Assembly: GCA_017559135.1 (NCBI GenBank)
Contig: JAFYSZ010000003.1
Coordinates: 183,751 to 247,750, forward strand
Direction of reading: 5' to 3'
Source: Bacteroidales bacterium
GTDB taxonomy: Bacteria > Bacteroidota > Bacteroidia > Bacteroidales > P3
Length of the DNA stretch: 64,000 nucleotides
Part shown: positions 18,703 to 26,789 of the stretch, piece by piece
How positions within the stretch are numbered: the first letter of the stretch is position 1
Layout of the letters: the number at the start of each line of letters is the position of its first letter
The notes under the pieces: model-generated
Told to the model about the DNA's origin: nothing
What the model saw: the letters and a program-made list of their open reading frames with translations, nothing else
The model's database searches: none
Position numbers and translations under genes: made by a program

Positions 18703-20178
18703 ATGAAGTTGCGAATATTTAATAAATTAAAATATAATTATTCTTATTTAGCCATAATCGGCTTTGCGATTTTGTATATCTTTTTTTTATCAAACAATCC
18801 TACTTCTGACTCTTATTCATACGCCTATTCCTCTTTGCATAGCGAAGAATTACTCCGTCCTCATCACCTTTTATATTGCTGGATTTCACGTTTATTTTAT
18901 CAACTCTTTGCTTTCACTCATTTAGAGCCTATGACGCTTTTTCAACTCTTTAATGCTATAATGGCCGCATCTACTTTGCTTGTGTTTAGACGAATAATAA
19001 AAAGAATAAATCGTAGTGAGAGTTTCATTTTTTCTGCAATTTTGTTTTGTGGGGCTTGCTTTGGATTTATGCGATTTGCAACTGACAACGAAGCATACAT
19101 TCTTCCGCTTTTCTTTTCTATGCTTTCAATTTACTATCTTCAAGTTTTTTTTGCAGAAAATACTTTTTCACGTCTACTGAAAATGAGTTTGTCAATAGTT
19201 GTTGCTTGTTTGTGTCATCAACTTAGCATTTTAGTTTATTTATGCTTGTTTATAGGTTTGATATTAAATAAAAGAGGAAAATATATCCTTTATTTTATTT
19301 TGATAAGTTTGATAATACCGATAGTTTACTCTGTATGCTGTTTTGCAGTAACTAATCAATTAACCCTAAGCGGTCTTTTCTCTTTTGTACTTCACGATTA
19401 TGTTCAAGGATATGCTCAATCGCCCAATTTAAAACAAGTGTTATTGCTTAGTGCTATTAACTTGATTCGCACGTTCTTACAAGTGCATGGAAATGTCTAT
19501 GAAATAATAAAATATTTAGGCGAAATAATTATTTTTTTAGGCGTTTTATTTTTTTATTTCTTTGTTTTAGGAATTGCAAACCTTGTAAAAAATAAAAGGC
19601 ATAAGATTTCGCTTTACAGAGACAAAAGATTTGCAATAATTCTTTGGTTGATTTTTGCATTTTCATTTCTTTTCGCCGCTCTCTCTAATGGAAATGCGGA
19701 GTTTATGATTGTTATTCCTTTTATTATTATTATGCTCTATTCTCATTATTTTGCAAATCATAAAGCGATGCTTTTTATTGGCTTGGCACTTTTGTTGTGG
19801 AATACTTGTTTTGCATTGGTTCCACAAAAGTTTTTTAAGCTTAATTGTAATGAAGAAATTGTTGAGCAAATGAAAACTTATCCTAAGGCAACCTTTGTTT
19901 TGATTGATAAACCCGCGGCAGAGAATTTGTATTTGTATAAGTATAGTGCAAAAAATATGCCAAAGATTGTTTATGCTCATAAGTTTAATAATCAAGAGAT
20001 AACATCAGAAAAAATAATCACAGACGTAATTGGAGCTGAGAGTCCTTTATCTCGTTCGAGTATTTTAAACACTTGCGAATTGGACTTTAAGGAATATGAA
20101 AAGGATAGTTTGTTATTTAAATTTGAGTTCTTAGGATTGAAAAGAGAGTTACATCTATTGCAATTCCGATTAAAATAA
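18703..20178 (+). CDS. Polytopic membrane protein, GT-C glycosyltransferase-like
   Basis: A 491-residue protein with about ten or more hydrophobic segments and a hydrophilic C-terminal tail of about 100 residues. After the first membrane helix it reads NPTSDSYSYA (D36), followed by a loop ending in RPHHLLY. An acidic residue in the first extracytoplasmic loop followed by such a loop is typical of GT-C transferases (GT39/mannosyltransferase-like), which use polyprenyl-linked sugars. I recognise no specific family, and donor and acceptor are unknown. It lies between divergent dnaG and rdgB; rdgB has its own promoter overlapping the end of this gene. Confidence 0.5.
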   Translation: MKLRIFNKLKYNYSYLAIIGFAILYIFFLSNNPTSDSYSYAYSSLHSEELLRPHHLLYCWISRLFYQLFAFTHLEPMTLFQLFNAIMAASTLLVFRRIIKRINRSESFIFSAILFCGACFGFMRFATDNEAYILPLFFSMLSIYYLQVFFAENTFSRLLKMSLSIVVACLCHQLSILVYLCLFIGLILNKRGKYILYFILISLIIPIVYSVCCFAVTNQLTLSGLFSFVLHDYVQGYAQSPNLKQVLLLSAINLIRTFLQVHGNVYEIIKYLGEIIIFLGVLFFYFFVLGIANLVKNKRHKISLYRDKRFAIILWLIFAFSFLFAALSNGNAEFMIVIPFIIIMLYSHYFANHKAMLFIGLALLLWNTCFALVPQKFFKLNCNEEIVEQMKTYPKATFVLIDKPAAENLYLYKYSAKNMPKIVYAHKFNNQEITSEKIITDVIGAESPLSRSSILNTCELDFKEYEKDSLLFKFEFLGLKRELHLLQFRLK

Positions 20179-20188
20179 ACTAACTTTG
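20158..20188 (+). promoter_or_regulatory. Bacteroidota promoter for rdgB-serS unit
   Basis: TTG at 20158-20160, a 20-base spacer and TAACTTTG at 20181-20188, 23 bases before the rdgB ATG. It overlaps the last codons of the upstream membrane protein gene. Confidence 0.65.
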
Positions 20189-20211
20189 CACCTTGAAATA
20201 AAATCGAGAAA

Positions 20212-20793
20212 ATGGCAAGAGAAATTGTAATAGCAACTAATAACAAGCACAAAGTTGAAGAAATACGAGGTCTTGTTGGCGATAGAATAAAGATAATCAC
20301 TCTTTCGGAACTTGGTTGCAAAGAAGATATTCCTGAAACAGGCGAAACATTAGAAGAAAATGCACGTCAAAAGGCTCAATATATTTGGGAAAAATACGGA
20401 AAGGATTGTTTTGCAGACGATACAGGCCTTATGGTTGATGCACTTGATGGAAAACCGGGTGTGTATTCTGCGAGATTTGCGGGCGAGAGGTGTAGTTTTG
20501 ATGACAATATCGATTTAATGCTTGAAATGATGGAAGGAAAAACGAATCGCAAAGCACATTTCTCTACTGTTATTTGTTTGATAGAAGATGGTAAAGAGAC
20601 TATTTTTGAAGGTCGATGCGAGGGTAGTATCCTTACCGAGCGTTATGGACGAGGAGGATTTGGCTATGATCCGATTTTTATTCCGAACGGATATGGCGAA
20701 AGTTTTGCAGAAATGACCTTAGAAGAGAAAAATAAAATTTCTCATCGTGGAAAAGCGACAGATAAACTCATAAAATATCTTCTAAAAAAGTAG
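20212..20793 (+). CDS. rdgB: dITP/XTP pyrophosphatase (RdgB/HAM1)
   Basis: A 193-residue HAM1-family enzyme that hydrolyses non-canonical purine triphosphates (ITP, dITP, XTP) to monophosphates, keeping them out of nucleic acids. Family motifs are intact: ATNNKHKVEEI near the start, FADDTGLMVDAL for the metal-binding acidic residues, GVYSARFAG, and GFGYDPIF. Length is normal. It opens a four-gene plus-strand run with DUF2148, serS and an aminotransferase, spaced 6-15 bases apart. Confidence 0.96.
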   Translation: MAREIVIATNNKHKVEEIRGLVGDRIKIITLSELGCKEDIPETGETLEENARQKAQYIWEKYGKDCFADDTGLMVDALDGKPGVYSARFAGERCSFDDNIDLMLEMMEGKTNRKAHFSTVICLIEDGKETIFEGRCEGSILTERYGRGGFGYDPIFIPNGYGESFAEMTLEEKNKISHRGKATDKLIKYLLKK

Positions 20794-20799
20794 AAAGTT

Positions 20800-21327
20800 A
20801 TGATTAATCCAAAAGAAATAGTAGAAGAGCAAGTAATTTCTCTTGCGAAAACAATATCTCTTGCAGCGATAACTGCACCAAAAGCAAGGGGAGTTGATAA
20901 TTTAGAAATCAGAATTGCACACGGCGAAGAGTTAAAACAATTATCTGAAAAATTAGTAGAATTAAATCAAAAGACAGGTCAAGAATTTCTATTGAGAGAT
21001 TCTAATAATGTTTTGCAATCTCAGGCAGTTATATTGATAGGTAGCAAAGTAAATGTATTAGGTCTGAATTGTGGCTATTGCGGATTTGATTCTTGTGGAG
21101 AAAAACCGCAACTTGTGCCTTGTTTTTTCAATTCTAATGATTTGGGGATTGCAATCGGAAGTATGTGTTCACAGATTGCAGATCACAGAATTGATAGTAG
21201 AGTTATGTTTTCGGTAGGTTTGGCAGCAAAAGAATTATCTATGTTGCCAGAATGTACAACTGTGTTAGCAATAGTATTGAGTGTGTCAAACAAAAGCGTA
21301 TTTTTTGATAGAGTAGTAAACAAGTAA
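20800..21327 (+). CDS. DUF2148 protein with cysteine cluster
   Basis: A 175-residue protein of the DUF2148 (ferredoxin-domain-like) family. The cysteine-bearing segment reads LNCGYCGFDSCGE and is followed by a further cysteine in LVPCFF, and by GSMCSQIADH. The spacing suggests metal or Fe-S binding, but no biochemical role is established that I know of. It is 6 bases downstream of rdgB and 11 bases upstream of serS, so co-expression is likely. There is no signal peptide; cytoplasmic. Confidence 0.8.
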   Translation: MINPKEIVEEQVISLAKTISLAAITAPKARGVDNLEIRIAHGEELKQLSEKLVELNQKTGQEFLLRDSNNVLQSQAVILIGSKVNVLGLNCGYCGFDSCGEKPQLVPCFFNSNDLGIAIGSMCSQIADHRIDSRVMFSVGLAAKELSMLPECTTVLAIVLSVSNKSVFFDRVVNK

Positions 21328-21338
21328 AAAAATATTAT

Positions 21339-22613
21339 ATGTTACAAATAGGATTTATAAGAGAAAATAGAGATTTTGTTGTAGAAAGATTGGGCGTAAA
21401 GCATTTTCCTGAGGCAGAATCTAAGATAGATAATGTAATAGCCTTAGATAATCAAAGAAGAAATACACAAACAGAATTAGATAATATAAAAGCAGAGGCG
21501 AATCGCTTAGCAAAAGAAATAGGAATGCTTTTTAAACAAGGCAAAACCGCAGAAGCAGAAGAATTAAAAGCAAGAACGGGAGAGTGTAAGGTAAAAGAAA
21601 AGGAGTTAGGTGAGCAACTCTCAAAGATAGAAAGTGATTTAAAGGATATTTTATTAACGATTCCAAATCTTCCAAACAAGGACGTTCCTTGCGGAAAGAC
21701 AGCAGAGGATAATGAAATAGTATATCAAGAAGGTGAAATTCCTAATTTGTATGAAGGAGCAGTAGAACATTGGACTCTTTGTGCGAAATATGATATAATA
21801 GACTTTGAATTAGGAACAAAAATCACAGGAGCAGGTTTCCCTGTTTATAAATCACAAGGAGCAAAACTTCAAAGGTCTCTTATAAACTTCTTTTTAGATG
21901 AGGCAAGTAAGAATGGATTTACAGAAGTTCAACCTCCTTTGATGGTAAACGAGGCTTCGGCTCTTGCAACAGGTCAATTGCCAGACAAAGAAGGTCAAAT
22001 GTATGGTATTCCGTTAGATGGATTTTATATGATTCCTACTGCGGAAGTGCCTGTTACTAATATTTTTAGAGATACTATTCAAAAACAAAGCAATTTGCCT
22101 ATTTCTTGTTGTGCGTACTCTCAATGTTTCCGTAGAGAAGCAGGTTCTTATGGAAAAGATGTGAGAGGACTTAACAGATTGCATCAATTTGATAAGGTAG
22201 AGATTGTTTGTATTGATACTCCTGAACATAGTTATGAACAATTGGAAGTAATGAAGAATCATGTGGCAGGATTGCTTAGAAAATTAGAACTTCCGTTTAG
22301 AATTTTACGCCTTTGCGGAGGAGATATGTCTTTTACTTCGGCTATAACTTATGACTTTGAGGTTTATTCTGCTGCTCAAAAACGTTGGTTAGAAGTAAGT
22401 AGTGTGTCGAATTTTGAAACTTATCAAGCAAATCGACTAAAATTAAGATATAAAGACGAAAATAATAAAACTCAATTAGCACATACATTGAACGGAAGTG
22501 CATTAGCGTTGCCAAGAATAGTTGCTGCTTTGTTGGAAAATAATCAAACAGAAAATGGAATACGTATTCCAAAGGCATTGCAAGCATATTTTGGTGCTGA
22601 AACAATAATCTAA
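21339..22613 (+). CDS. serS: Seryl-tRNA synthetase
   Basis: A 424-residue class II synthetase that charges tRNA-Ser. An N-terminal two-helix coiled-coil arm (about residues 30-100) precedes the catalytic core. Motif 2 is visible as CFRREAGSYGKD and motif 3 as NGSALALPRIVAALLE. The full-length chain shows no anomaly. It is the third gene in the rdgB unit. Confidence 0.97.
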   Translation: MLQIGFIRENRDFVVERLGVKHFPEAESKIDNVIALDNQRRNTQTELDNIKAEANRLAKEIGMLFKQGKTAEAEELKARTGECKVKEKELGEQLSKIESDLKDILLTIPNLPNKDVPCGKTAEDNEIVYQEGEIPNLYEGAVEHWTLCAKYDIIDFELGTKITGAGFPVYKSQGAKLQRSLINFFLDEASKNGFTEVQPPLMVNEASALATGQLPDKEGQMYGIPLDGFYMIPTAEVPVTNIFRDTIQKQSNLPISCCAYSQCFRREAGSYGKDVRGLNRLHQFDKVEIVCIDTPEHSYEQLEVMKNHVAGLLRKLELPFRILRLCGGDMSFTSAITYDFEVYSAAQKRWLEVSSVSNFETYQANRLKLRYKDENNKTQLAHTLNGSALALPRIVAALLENNQTENGIRIPKALQAYFGAETII

Positions 22614-22628
22614 AAATACTATTCTATT

Positions 22629-23756
22629 ATGAATAAGATACAAATGGTAGATTTGAAGAGTCAATATCAAAAGATAAAGACAGAGGTTGATTCTTCTATT
22701 CAGTCAGTTATTGATTCTACTTCTTTTATTAAGGGAGGAATAGTAGAAGAGTTTGCAAATAATTTGGCTTCTTTTCTTTCTGTAAAGCATGTCATTCCTT
22801 GTGGAAACGGAACAGATGCTTTGCAGATTGCAATTATGTCTTTGGGCTTGAAACCCTCTGATGAAATTATCTGTCCTTCATTTACTTTTATTGCATCGGC
22901 AGAAGTAATTGGATTATTGGGCTTTCGACCTGTTTTTGTTGATGTAGATTATGATTCTTTCAATGTTACTGCAAAAAATATTGAGAAAGCAATCTCGCTA
23001 AATACAAAAGCGATAATCCCTGTTCACCTTTTCGGTCAAGCTGCTCCTATGGAAGAAATTCTTGCAATTGCGAAAAAGTATGATTTGTATGTGATTGAGG
23101 ATACTGCTCAGGCTATTGGTGCTGATTATATCTTTTCTAATGGAGAGAAAAAGAAGGTTGGAACTATCGGAACAATAGGTTGTACATCGTTTTTCCCATC
23201 TAAAAATCTTGGCTGTTTTGGAGATGGCGGTGCGATAATGACAAATGATGATGCTTTGGCGGAAAAAATGAAGATGATAGCAAATCACGGAATGAAAGTG
23301 AGGTATCATCACGAGATTTTGGGGGTAAATTCTCGTTTAGATTCAATTCAAGCCGCAATATTAAATGTAAAATTAAAGCATCTTGAAGAATATCAAAAGG
23401 CTCGTTATGATGCAGCTCAGATTTATACGAATGGTTTGAAGGATATAGAGAGTATAGAAACTCCTGTTGAAACGCCGTATAGTACTCACGTGTATCATCA
23501 ATATACTTTAAAGATAAAGGACGGTACAAGAGATGAATTGAAGGCGTATTTGCAGGATTGGAATATTCCTGCTATGATTTATTATCCTATTCCTTTACAT
23601 TTACAGAAAGCATTTTTGCAAATTGCTCGTCAGGGAGGGGAATTAGAAACTTCGGAAAGACTTTCGGAAACTGTTTTGTCTCTTCCAATGCACACAGAAT
23701 TAGATTTAGAACAACAAAATTACATTATAGAAAAAATAAGAGGGTTTTACAAATAA
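22629..23756 (+). CDS. DegT/DnrJ/EryC1/StrS family sugar aminotransferase
   Basis: A 375-residue PLP enzyme. The lysine that binds PLP is K192 in FFPSKNLGCFGDGG. Other family segments are GNGTDALQIAIMSLG, HLFGQAAPM and EDTAQAIGADY. Members usually aminate keto-sugar nucleotides destined for LPS or other glycans, with glutamate as donor. No sugar-nucleotide pathway genes are adjacent, so the substrate is unknown. It is last in the serS unit, and its stop codon lies inside the loop of a bidirectional terminator. Confidence 0.88.
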   Translation: MNKIQMVDLKSQYQKIKTEVDSSIQSVIDSTSFIKGGIVEEFANNLASFLSVKHVIPCGNGTDALQIAIMSLGLKPSDEIICPSFTFIASAEVIGLLGFRPVFVDVDYDSFNVTAKNIEKAISLNTKAIIPVHLFGQAAPMEEILAIAKKYDLYVIEDTAQAIGADYIFSNGEKKKVGTIGTIGCTSFFPSKNLGCFGDGGAIMTNDDALAEKMKMIANHGMKVRYHHEILGVNSRLDSIQAAILNVKLKHLEEYQKARYDAAQIYTNGLKDIESIETPVETPYSTHVYHQYTLKIKDGTRDELKAYLQDWNIPAMIYYPIPLHLQKAFLQIARQGGELETSERLSETVLSLPMHTELDLEQQNYIIEKIRGFYK

Positions 23757-23776
23757 AGTAAAGCCCTCTTATTTTT
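23735..23776. terminator. Bidirectional terminator between aminotransferase and M20 genes
   Basis: A 16-base imperfect stem (23735-23750 with 23758-23773, core AAGAGGG/CCCTCTT) is flanked by A-run and T-run, so it works for both convergent genes. It overlaps the last codons of the aminotransferase. Confidence 0.85.
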
Positions 23777-23778
23777 CT

Positions 23779-24966
23779 TTATTTTAAATTTTCTATTGCC
23801 AAGTATGTCATTAACCCAATGGCGTCTTGCATACTGTTTTCGTCTATATCAAAGTTTGAAGTATGTAGATTAGTTATTTCACAATTTTCTTTTTTTGTTC
23901 CAAGTCTGAAATAGGTTGCAGGTATTTTTTGTGCAAAGTATGCAAAGTCTTCGGCAGTCATTCTCATATCTATGTCTAAAACGTTTTCTTCTTCAAGATA
24001 TTCTTGCGCTAAATTGCGTGTTGCTCTTGTAAGTTTTGGATTATTGTATAGGTATGGGTATCCATGATCGATAAACACGTCAGCTGTTGCTCCAAATGCT
24101 TGTGCGGTTTCTTCGCTTATTCTATGTATTAGTTTGTGTGCTTGTTTTCTCCAATTGTCATCAAATGTACGAATGATACATTCTAAATACACTTTTGATG
24201 GAATAATGTTTGTGCGACCTTCGGCTAAGAATGTGCCTACTGAGAAGGTTGTAGGTAATGTTGGATTGGCATTTCGGCTGACTAATGTTTGAAGTGCAAC
24301 TACTATGTGTGAAGTTGCTACTATTGGGTCTATGTTTAAATCTGGTGTTGCTCCGTGCCCTCCTTTTCCTCTTACTTCTATATATATTTCATCTGTTGAT
24401 GCCATATATTTTCCTTCTTTTATTCCTATTTTTCCACTTTCTATTTCTGGTGTTGTGTGGAGTGCAAAGATCGCAGAAGGTGTAACGTCTTTGAATATAC
24501 CATCATTTATCATTGTTATCGCTCCTCCGGGATAGTGCTCTTCTGATGGTTGAAAGATAAACATAACTTGTCCTTCAAATTCGTCTCTTAATTCTGAAAG
24601 GATCTTTATTGTTTCTAAAAGAATTGCGCAGTGAGCGTCGTGGCCGCAAGCATGCATTATGCCTTCTTTACGAGATGCGAAAGGAAGTTTTGTCGTTTCT
24701 TTAATAGGTAGAGCGTCCATATCGGCTCTTAATGCAATGGTTTTGTTAGATGGCTTATTGCTTTTTACAAAACCATAAATTCCATAACCTCCTACATTTG
24801 ATTTGTATTCTACTCCGTCAATTGTATCAAGAATTGAACAAATGTATTCTGAGGTTTTTTTTTCTTGTTTAGAAAGTTCAGGATTTTGATGTAAATGTCT
24901 CCGAATTGCAACAACATTCTCAAAGTGTTGTTGAGCTTTTTGTTTGATTGTTTCTTTTATTTCCAT
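23779..24966 (-). CDS. M20-family amidohydrolase (peptidase M20D type)
   Basis: A 395-residue metallohydrolase of the M20D (IAA-amino acid hydrolase/hippuricase/N-acetyldiaminopimelate deacetylase) group. Metal-site segments are MHACGHDAHCAIL and QPSEEHYPGGA, with a lid/dimerisation domain in the middle (GKGGHGATPD). The start is taken at the ATG at 24966 (MEIKETIKQ); a longer in-frame reading to 25005 would pass through the tRNA-Thr gene. The tRNA ends 3 bases before this ATG on the same strand, so the mRNA is probably released by tRNA 3' processing. Substrate is not predictable from sequence. Confidence 0.85.
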   Translation of the reverse strand: MEIKETIKQKAQQHFENVVAIRRHLHQNPELSKQEKKTSEYICSILDTIDGVEYKSNVGGYGIYGFVKSNKPSNKTIALRADMDALPIKETTKLPFASRKEGIMHACGHDAHCAILLETIKILSELRDEFEGQVMFIFQPSEEHYPGGAITMINDGIFKDVTPSAIFALHTTPEIESGKIGIKEGKYMASTDEIYIEVRGKGGHGATPDLNIDPIVATSHIVVALQTLVSRNANPTLPTTFSVGTFLAEGRTNIIPSKVYLECIIRTFDDNWRKQAHKLIHRISEETAQAFGATADVFIDHGYPYLYNNPKLTRATRNLAQEYLEEENVLDIDMRMTAEDFAYFAQKIPATYFRLGTKKENCEITNLHTSNFDIDENSMQDAIGLMTYLAIENLK

Positions 24967-24969
24967 AAG

Positions 24970-25042
24970 AGCCACATTGCGGACTCGAACCGCAGACCTA
25001 CGCATTACGAATGCGGTGCTCTACCAACTGAGCTAAGGTGGC
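24970..25042 (-). tRNA. tRNA-Thr (anticodon CGT)
   Basis: A 73-base cloverleaf on the minus strand: acceptor GCCACCT/ATGTGGC, D-stem GCTC/GAGC, loop TTCGTAA with anticodon CGT (reads ACG), T-arm TGCGG-TTCGAGT-CCGCA. CCA is not encoded. Two C-U mismatches are visible, at 6-67 in the acceptor and 27-43 in the anticodon stem; the rest pairs well. It follows tRNA-Lys by 26 bases and abuts the M20 gene. Confidence 0.88.
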
Positions 25043-25068
25043 ATGCTCAGTTTTTTAACTGAAAATAG

Positions 25069-25141
25069 TGTCCTCGCAGGGACTCGAACCCTGGACCCAT
25101 TGATTAAGAGTCAATTGCTCTACCAGCTGAGCTACGAAGAC
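25069..25141 (-). tRNA. tRNA-Lys (anticodon CTT)
   Basis: A 73-base cloverleaf on the minus strand. The acceptor GTCTTCG/CGAGGAC pairs with one G-T, the D-stem is GCTC/GAGC, and the anticodon stem is ATTGA/TCAAT. The loop CTCTTAA has anticodon CTT (reads AAG), the T-arm is CAGGG-TTCGAGT-CCCTG, and the discriminator is A. It is first in a transcript with tRNA-Thr and the M20 gene. Confidence 0.95.
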
Positions 25142-25168
25142 TTCGCTAAATCTTTGATTTTGCGAGTG

Positions 25169-25198
25169 CAAAGATACGTCTTTGTTTAATTTCTACAA
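25169..25198 (-). promoter_or_regulatory. Bacteroidota promoter for tRNA-Lys/tRNA-Thr/M20
   Basis: On the minus strand TTG (25196-25198), a 19-base spacer and TATCTTTG (25169-25176) form a full consensus promoter 27 bases ahead of the tRNA-Lys 5' end. Confidence 0.75.
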
Positions 25199-25312
25199 TG
25201 TTTTTCTTGTAAAACTTTTATATTGTTTTTCTAATTCGCTGATAGATAGAGTGTTTTTGATAATGTAAAGTATTTTTTTTATTTTTTTCTCTTTGGTATG
25301 CAAAAAAAATTA

Positions 25313-25320
25313 TAACTTTG
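25313..25320 (+). promoter_or_regulatory. -7 box for the atpEFHAG operon
   Basis: TAACTTTG matches TAnnTTTG; a TTTG at 25292-25295 is 17 bases upstream, slightly short. The leader to the atpE ATG would be about 45 bases. Confidence 0.6.
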
Positions 25321-25373
25321 GACGCATTTTTATAGGTAATTATAATAACTTTTAAATAAAAAAACTAATTATT

Positions 25374-25637
25374 ATGACATCTTTAACATTATTATTAGAA
25401 GCTGTTAGCAATTATGCAACAATCGGTTATGGTTTAGCAGGTATCGGAGCAGGTATTGCTGCTGTCGGAGCAGGTATCGGTATTGGAAATATCGGACGCA
25501 ATGGTATGGATGCTATTGCTCGTCAACCAGAAGCTACTGGGGATATTCGTTCTAATATGATTATCGCTGCTGCATTGGTTGAAGCGGTTGCTTTATTCGC
25601 TAATGTGGTTTGTTTGTTGGTTATATTAATGAAATAA
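25374..25637 (+). CDS. atpE: F1Fo ATP synthase subunit c
   Basis: An 87-residue hairpin of two membrane helices joined by the polar loop RQPEATG. The proton-carrying acid is E70 in AALVEAVALF. Helix 1 is glycine-rich (GAGIAAVGAGIGIGNIG), as needed for tight c-ring packing. The Gln and Glu-Ser set typical of sodium-binding c subunits is absent, so proton coupling is the likelier reading. It leads the run atpE-F-H-A-G. Confidence 0.97.
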   Translation: MTSLTLLLEAVSNYATIGYGLAGIGAGIAAVGAGIGIGNIGRNGMDAIARQPEATGDIRSNMIIAAALVEAVALFANVVCLLVILMK

Positions 25638-25721
25638 CAAACCAAAAATTATAACATAGCAGCACTACGATTGGTTTTGTTGCTATGTTTTATGCAAAAA
25701 CATTATAATTATTTAGTATAT

Positions 25722-26216
25722 ATGGGACTTTTAACACCTGATATTGGTCTTCTTTTTTGGATGACCATAACTTTTGGAGTTCTTTTATTCATCTTATGGA
25801 AATTTGGTTGGCCTATTGTCATTGATATGATGAGTAAAAGAGAAGAACAAATCAAGAAATCTTTAGAGGAAGCTGCTGTTGCAAGAGAAGAAATGAAGCA
25901 GTTGCAAGCAGGTAATGAAAGATTGTTGATTGAGGCTCAAAAGGAAAGAGATTTAATGTTACAACAAACAAAGGAACTTAAAGAAAAAATGATTGAGGAG
26001 GCGAAAGAACAAGCTCAAAAAGAAGCTCAAAGAATTGTTGTAGCAGCAAGAGAAAATATTGAATACGAAAAGTTACATGCTATGACCGAATTGAAAAATC
26101 AAATAGCAAACCTTTCGATTGAAATTGCGGAAGATCTTTTAAAACATGAACTTTCTGATAAGGTTAAAAGTAATGAAATTATCAGTAAGAGAATGTCGGA
26201 AATAAACCTTAAATAA
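25722..26216 (+). CDS. atpF: F1Fo ATP synthase subunit b
   Basis: A 164-residue peripheral-stalk subunit: one N-terminal membrane helix (LLFWMTITFGVLLFILW) and a long Lys/Glu/Ala-rich helix that reaches to F1. I chose the ATG at 25722 (MGLLTPDIGLLFW), which matches the usual Bacteroidota N-terminus; an in-frame ATG at 25671 would add 17 untypical residues. It lies 84 bases after atpE and 3 bases before atpH. Confidence 0.93.
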   Translation: MGLLTPDIGLLFWMTITFGVLLFILWKFGWPIVIDMMSKREEQIKKSLEEAAVAREEMKQLQAGNERLLIEAQKERDLMLQQTKELKEKMIEEAKEQAQKEAQRIVVAARENIEYEKLHAMTELKNQIANLSIEIAEDLLKHELSDKVKSNEIISKRMSEINLK

Positions 26217-26219
26217 ACA

Positions 26220-26777
26220 ATGAATAGTTTTAAATTGCAAACTCGTTATGCTCAGTCTTTGTTTATTCTTGCTCAAGAGAATGAATTGATAGAAAGGGTT
26301 TATGAGGATATGTTATTGATTAAAAAGGTTTGTGAAGAGACTCCTCAATTAAAAGCTATTTTGAAGAATCCAGTTATCAAGCCTTCAAAAAAGAAAAATG
26401 TAATTCACGAAATTTTTACAGGAAAAGTAGAGAATGTGTCTATTCTTTTTATGGAGTTGTTAGTTTCTAAAAGACGTGATGTGTTTTTGTATGAAATCGC
26501 AGATAGGTATACTGAACTCTACAAAGAGTATAAACATATAAAAACAGTGAAATTTACAACTGCCCAAGTTCTTGATGTGGATATAGTGAATGAAATAAAA
26601 GCAGAAATTGAGGAAAATTTATCTTCAAAGATTGATTTGCAACTTTTTGTTAATCCAAAATTGTTGGGAGGTTTTTCTTTGACAGTTGATGGTAAACAAT
26701 TTGATGCAAGTTTCAGTAAACAAATAACAAAATTAAAAAAGGAATTTAACAAGAATATTTACGAAAAGATATTCTAA
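26220..26777 (+). CDS. atpH: F1Fo ATP synthase subunit delta (OSCP)
   Basis: A 185-residue delta subunit linking the b stalk to the top of F1. The family C-terminal hallmark is visible as NPKLLGGFSLTVDGKQFDAS, and the N-terminal domain is the usual helical bundle (RYAQSLFILAQEN). Normal length and normal position between atpF and atpA. Confidence 0.95.
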   Translation: MNSFKLQTRYAQSLFILAQENELIERVYEDMLLIKKVCEETPQLKAILKNPVIKPSKKKNVIHEIFTGKVENVSILFMELLVSKRRDVFLYEIADRYTELYKEYKHIKTVKFTTAQVLDVDIVNEIKAEIEENLSSKIDLQLFVNPKLLGGFSLTVDGKQFDASFSKQITKLKKEFNKNIYEKIF

Positions 26778-26789
26778 AAAACGATAAAT

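Noticed and set aside
24967..25005. 13-codon upstream extension of the M20 gene
   Set aside because: The codons lie inside the tRNA-Thr gene; the family-like N-terminus starts at the ATG at 24966.
25671..25721. 17-codon upstream extension of atpF
   Set aside because: Subunit b of this lineage begins M-x-LLTPD-x-GLLFW, which starts at 25722. The extension has no family counterpart.
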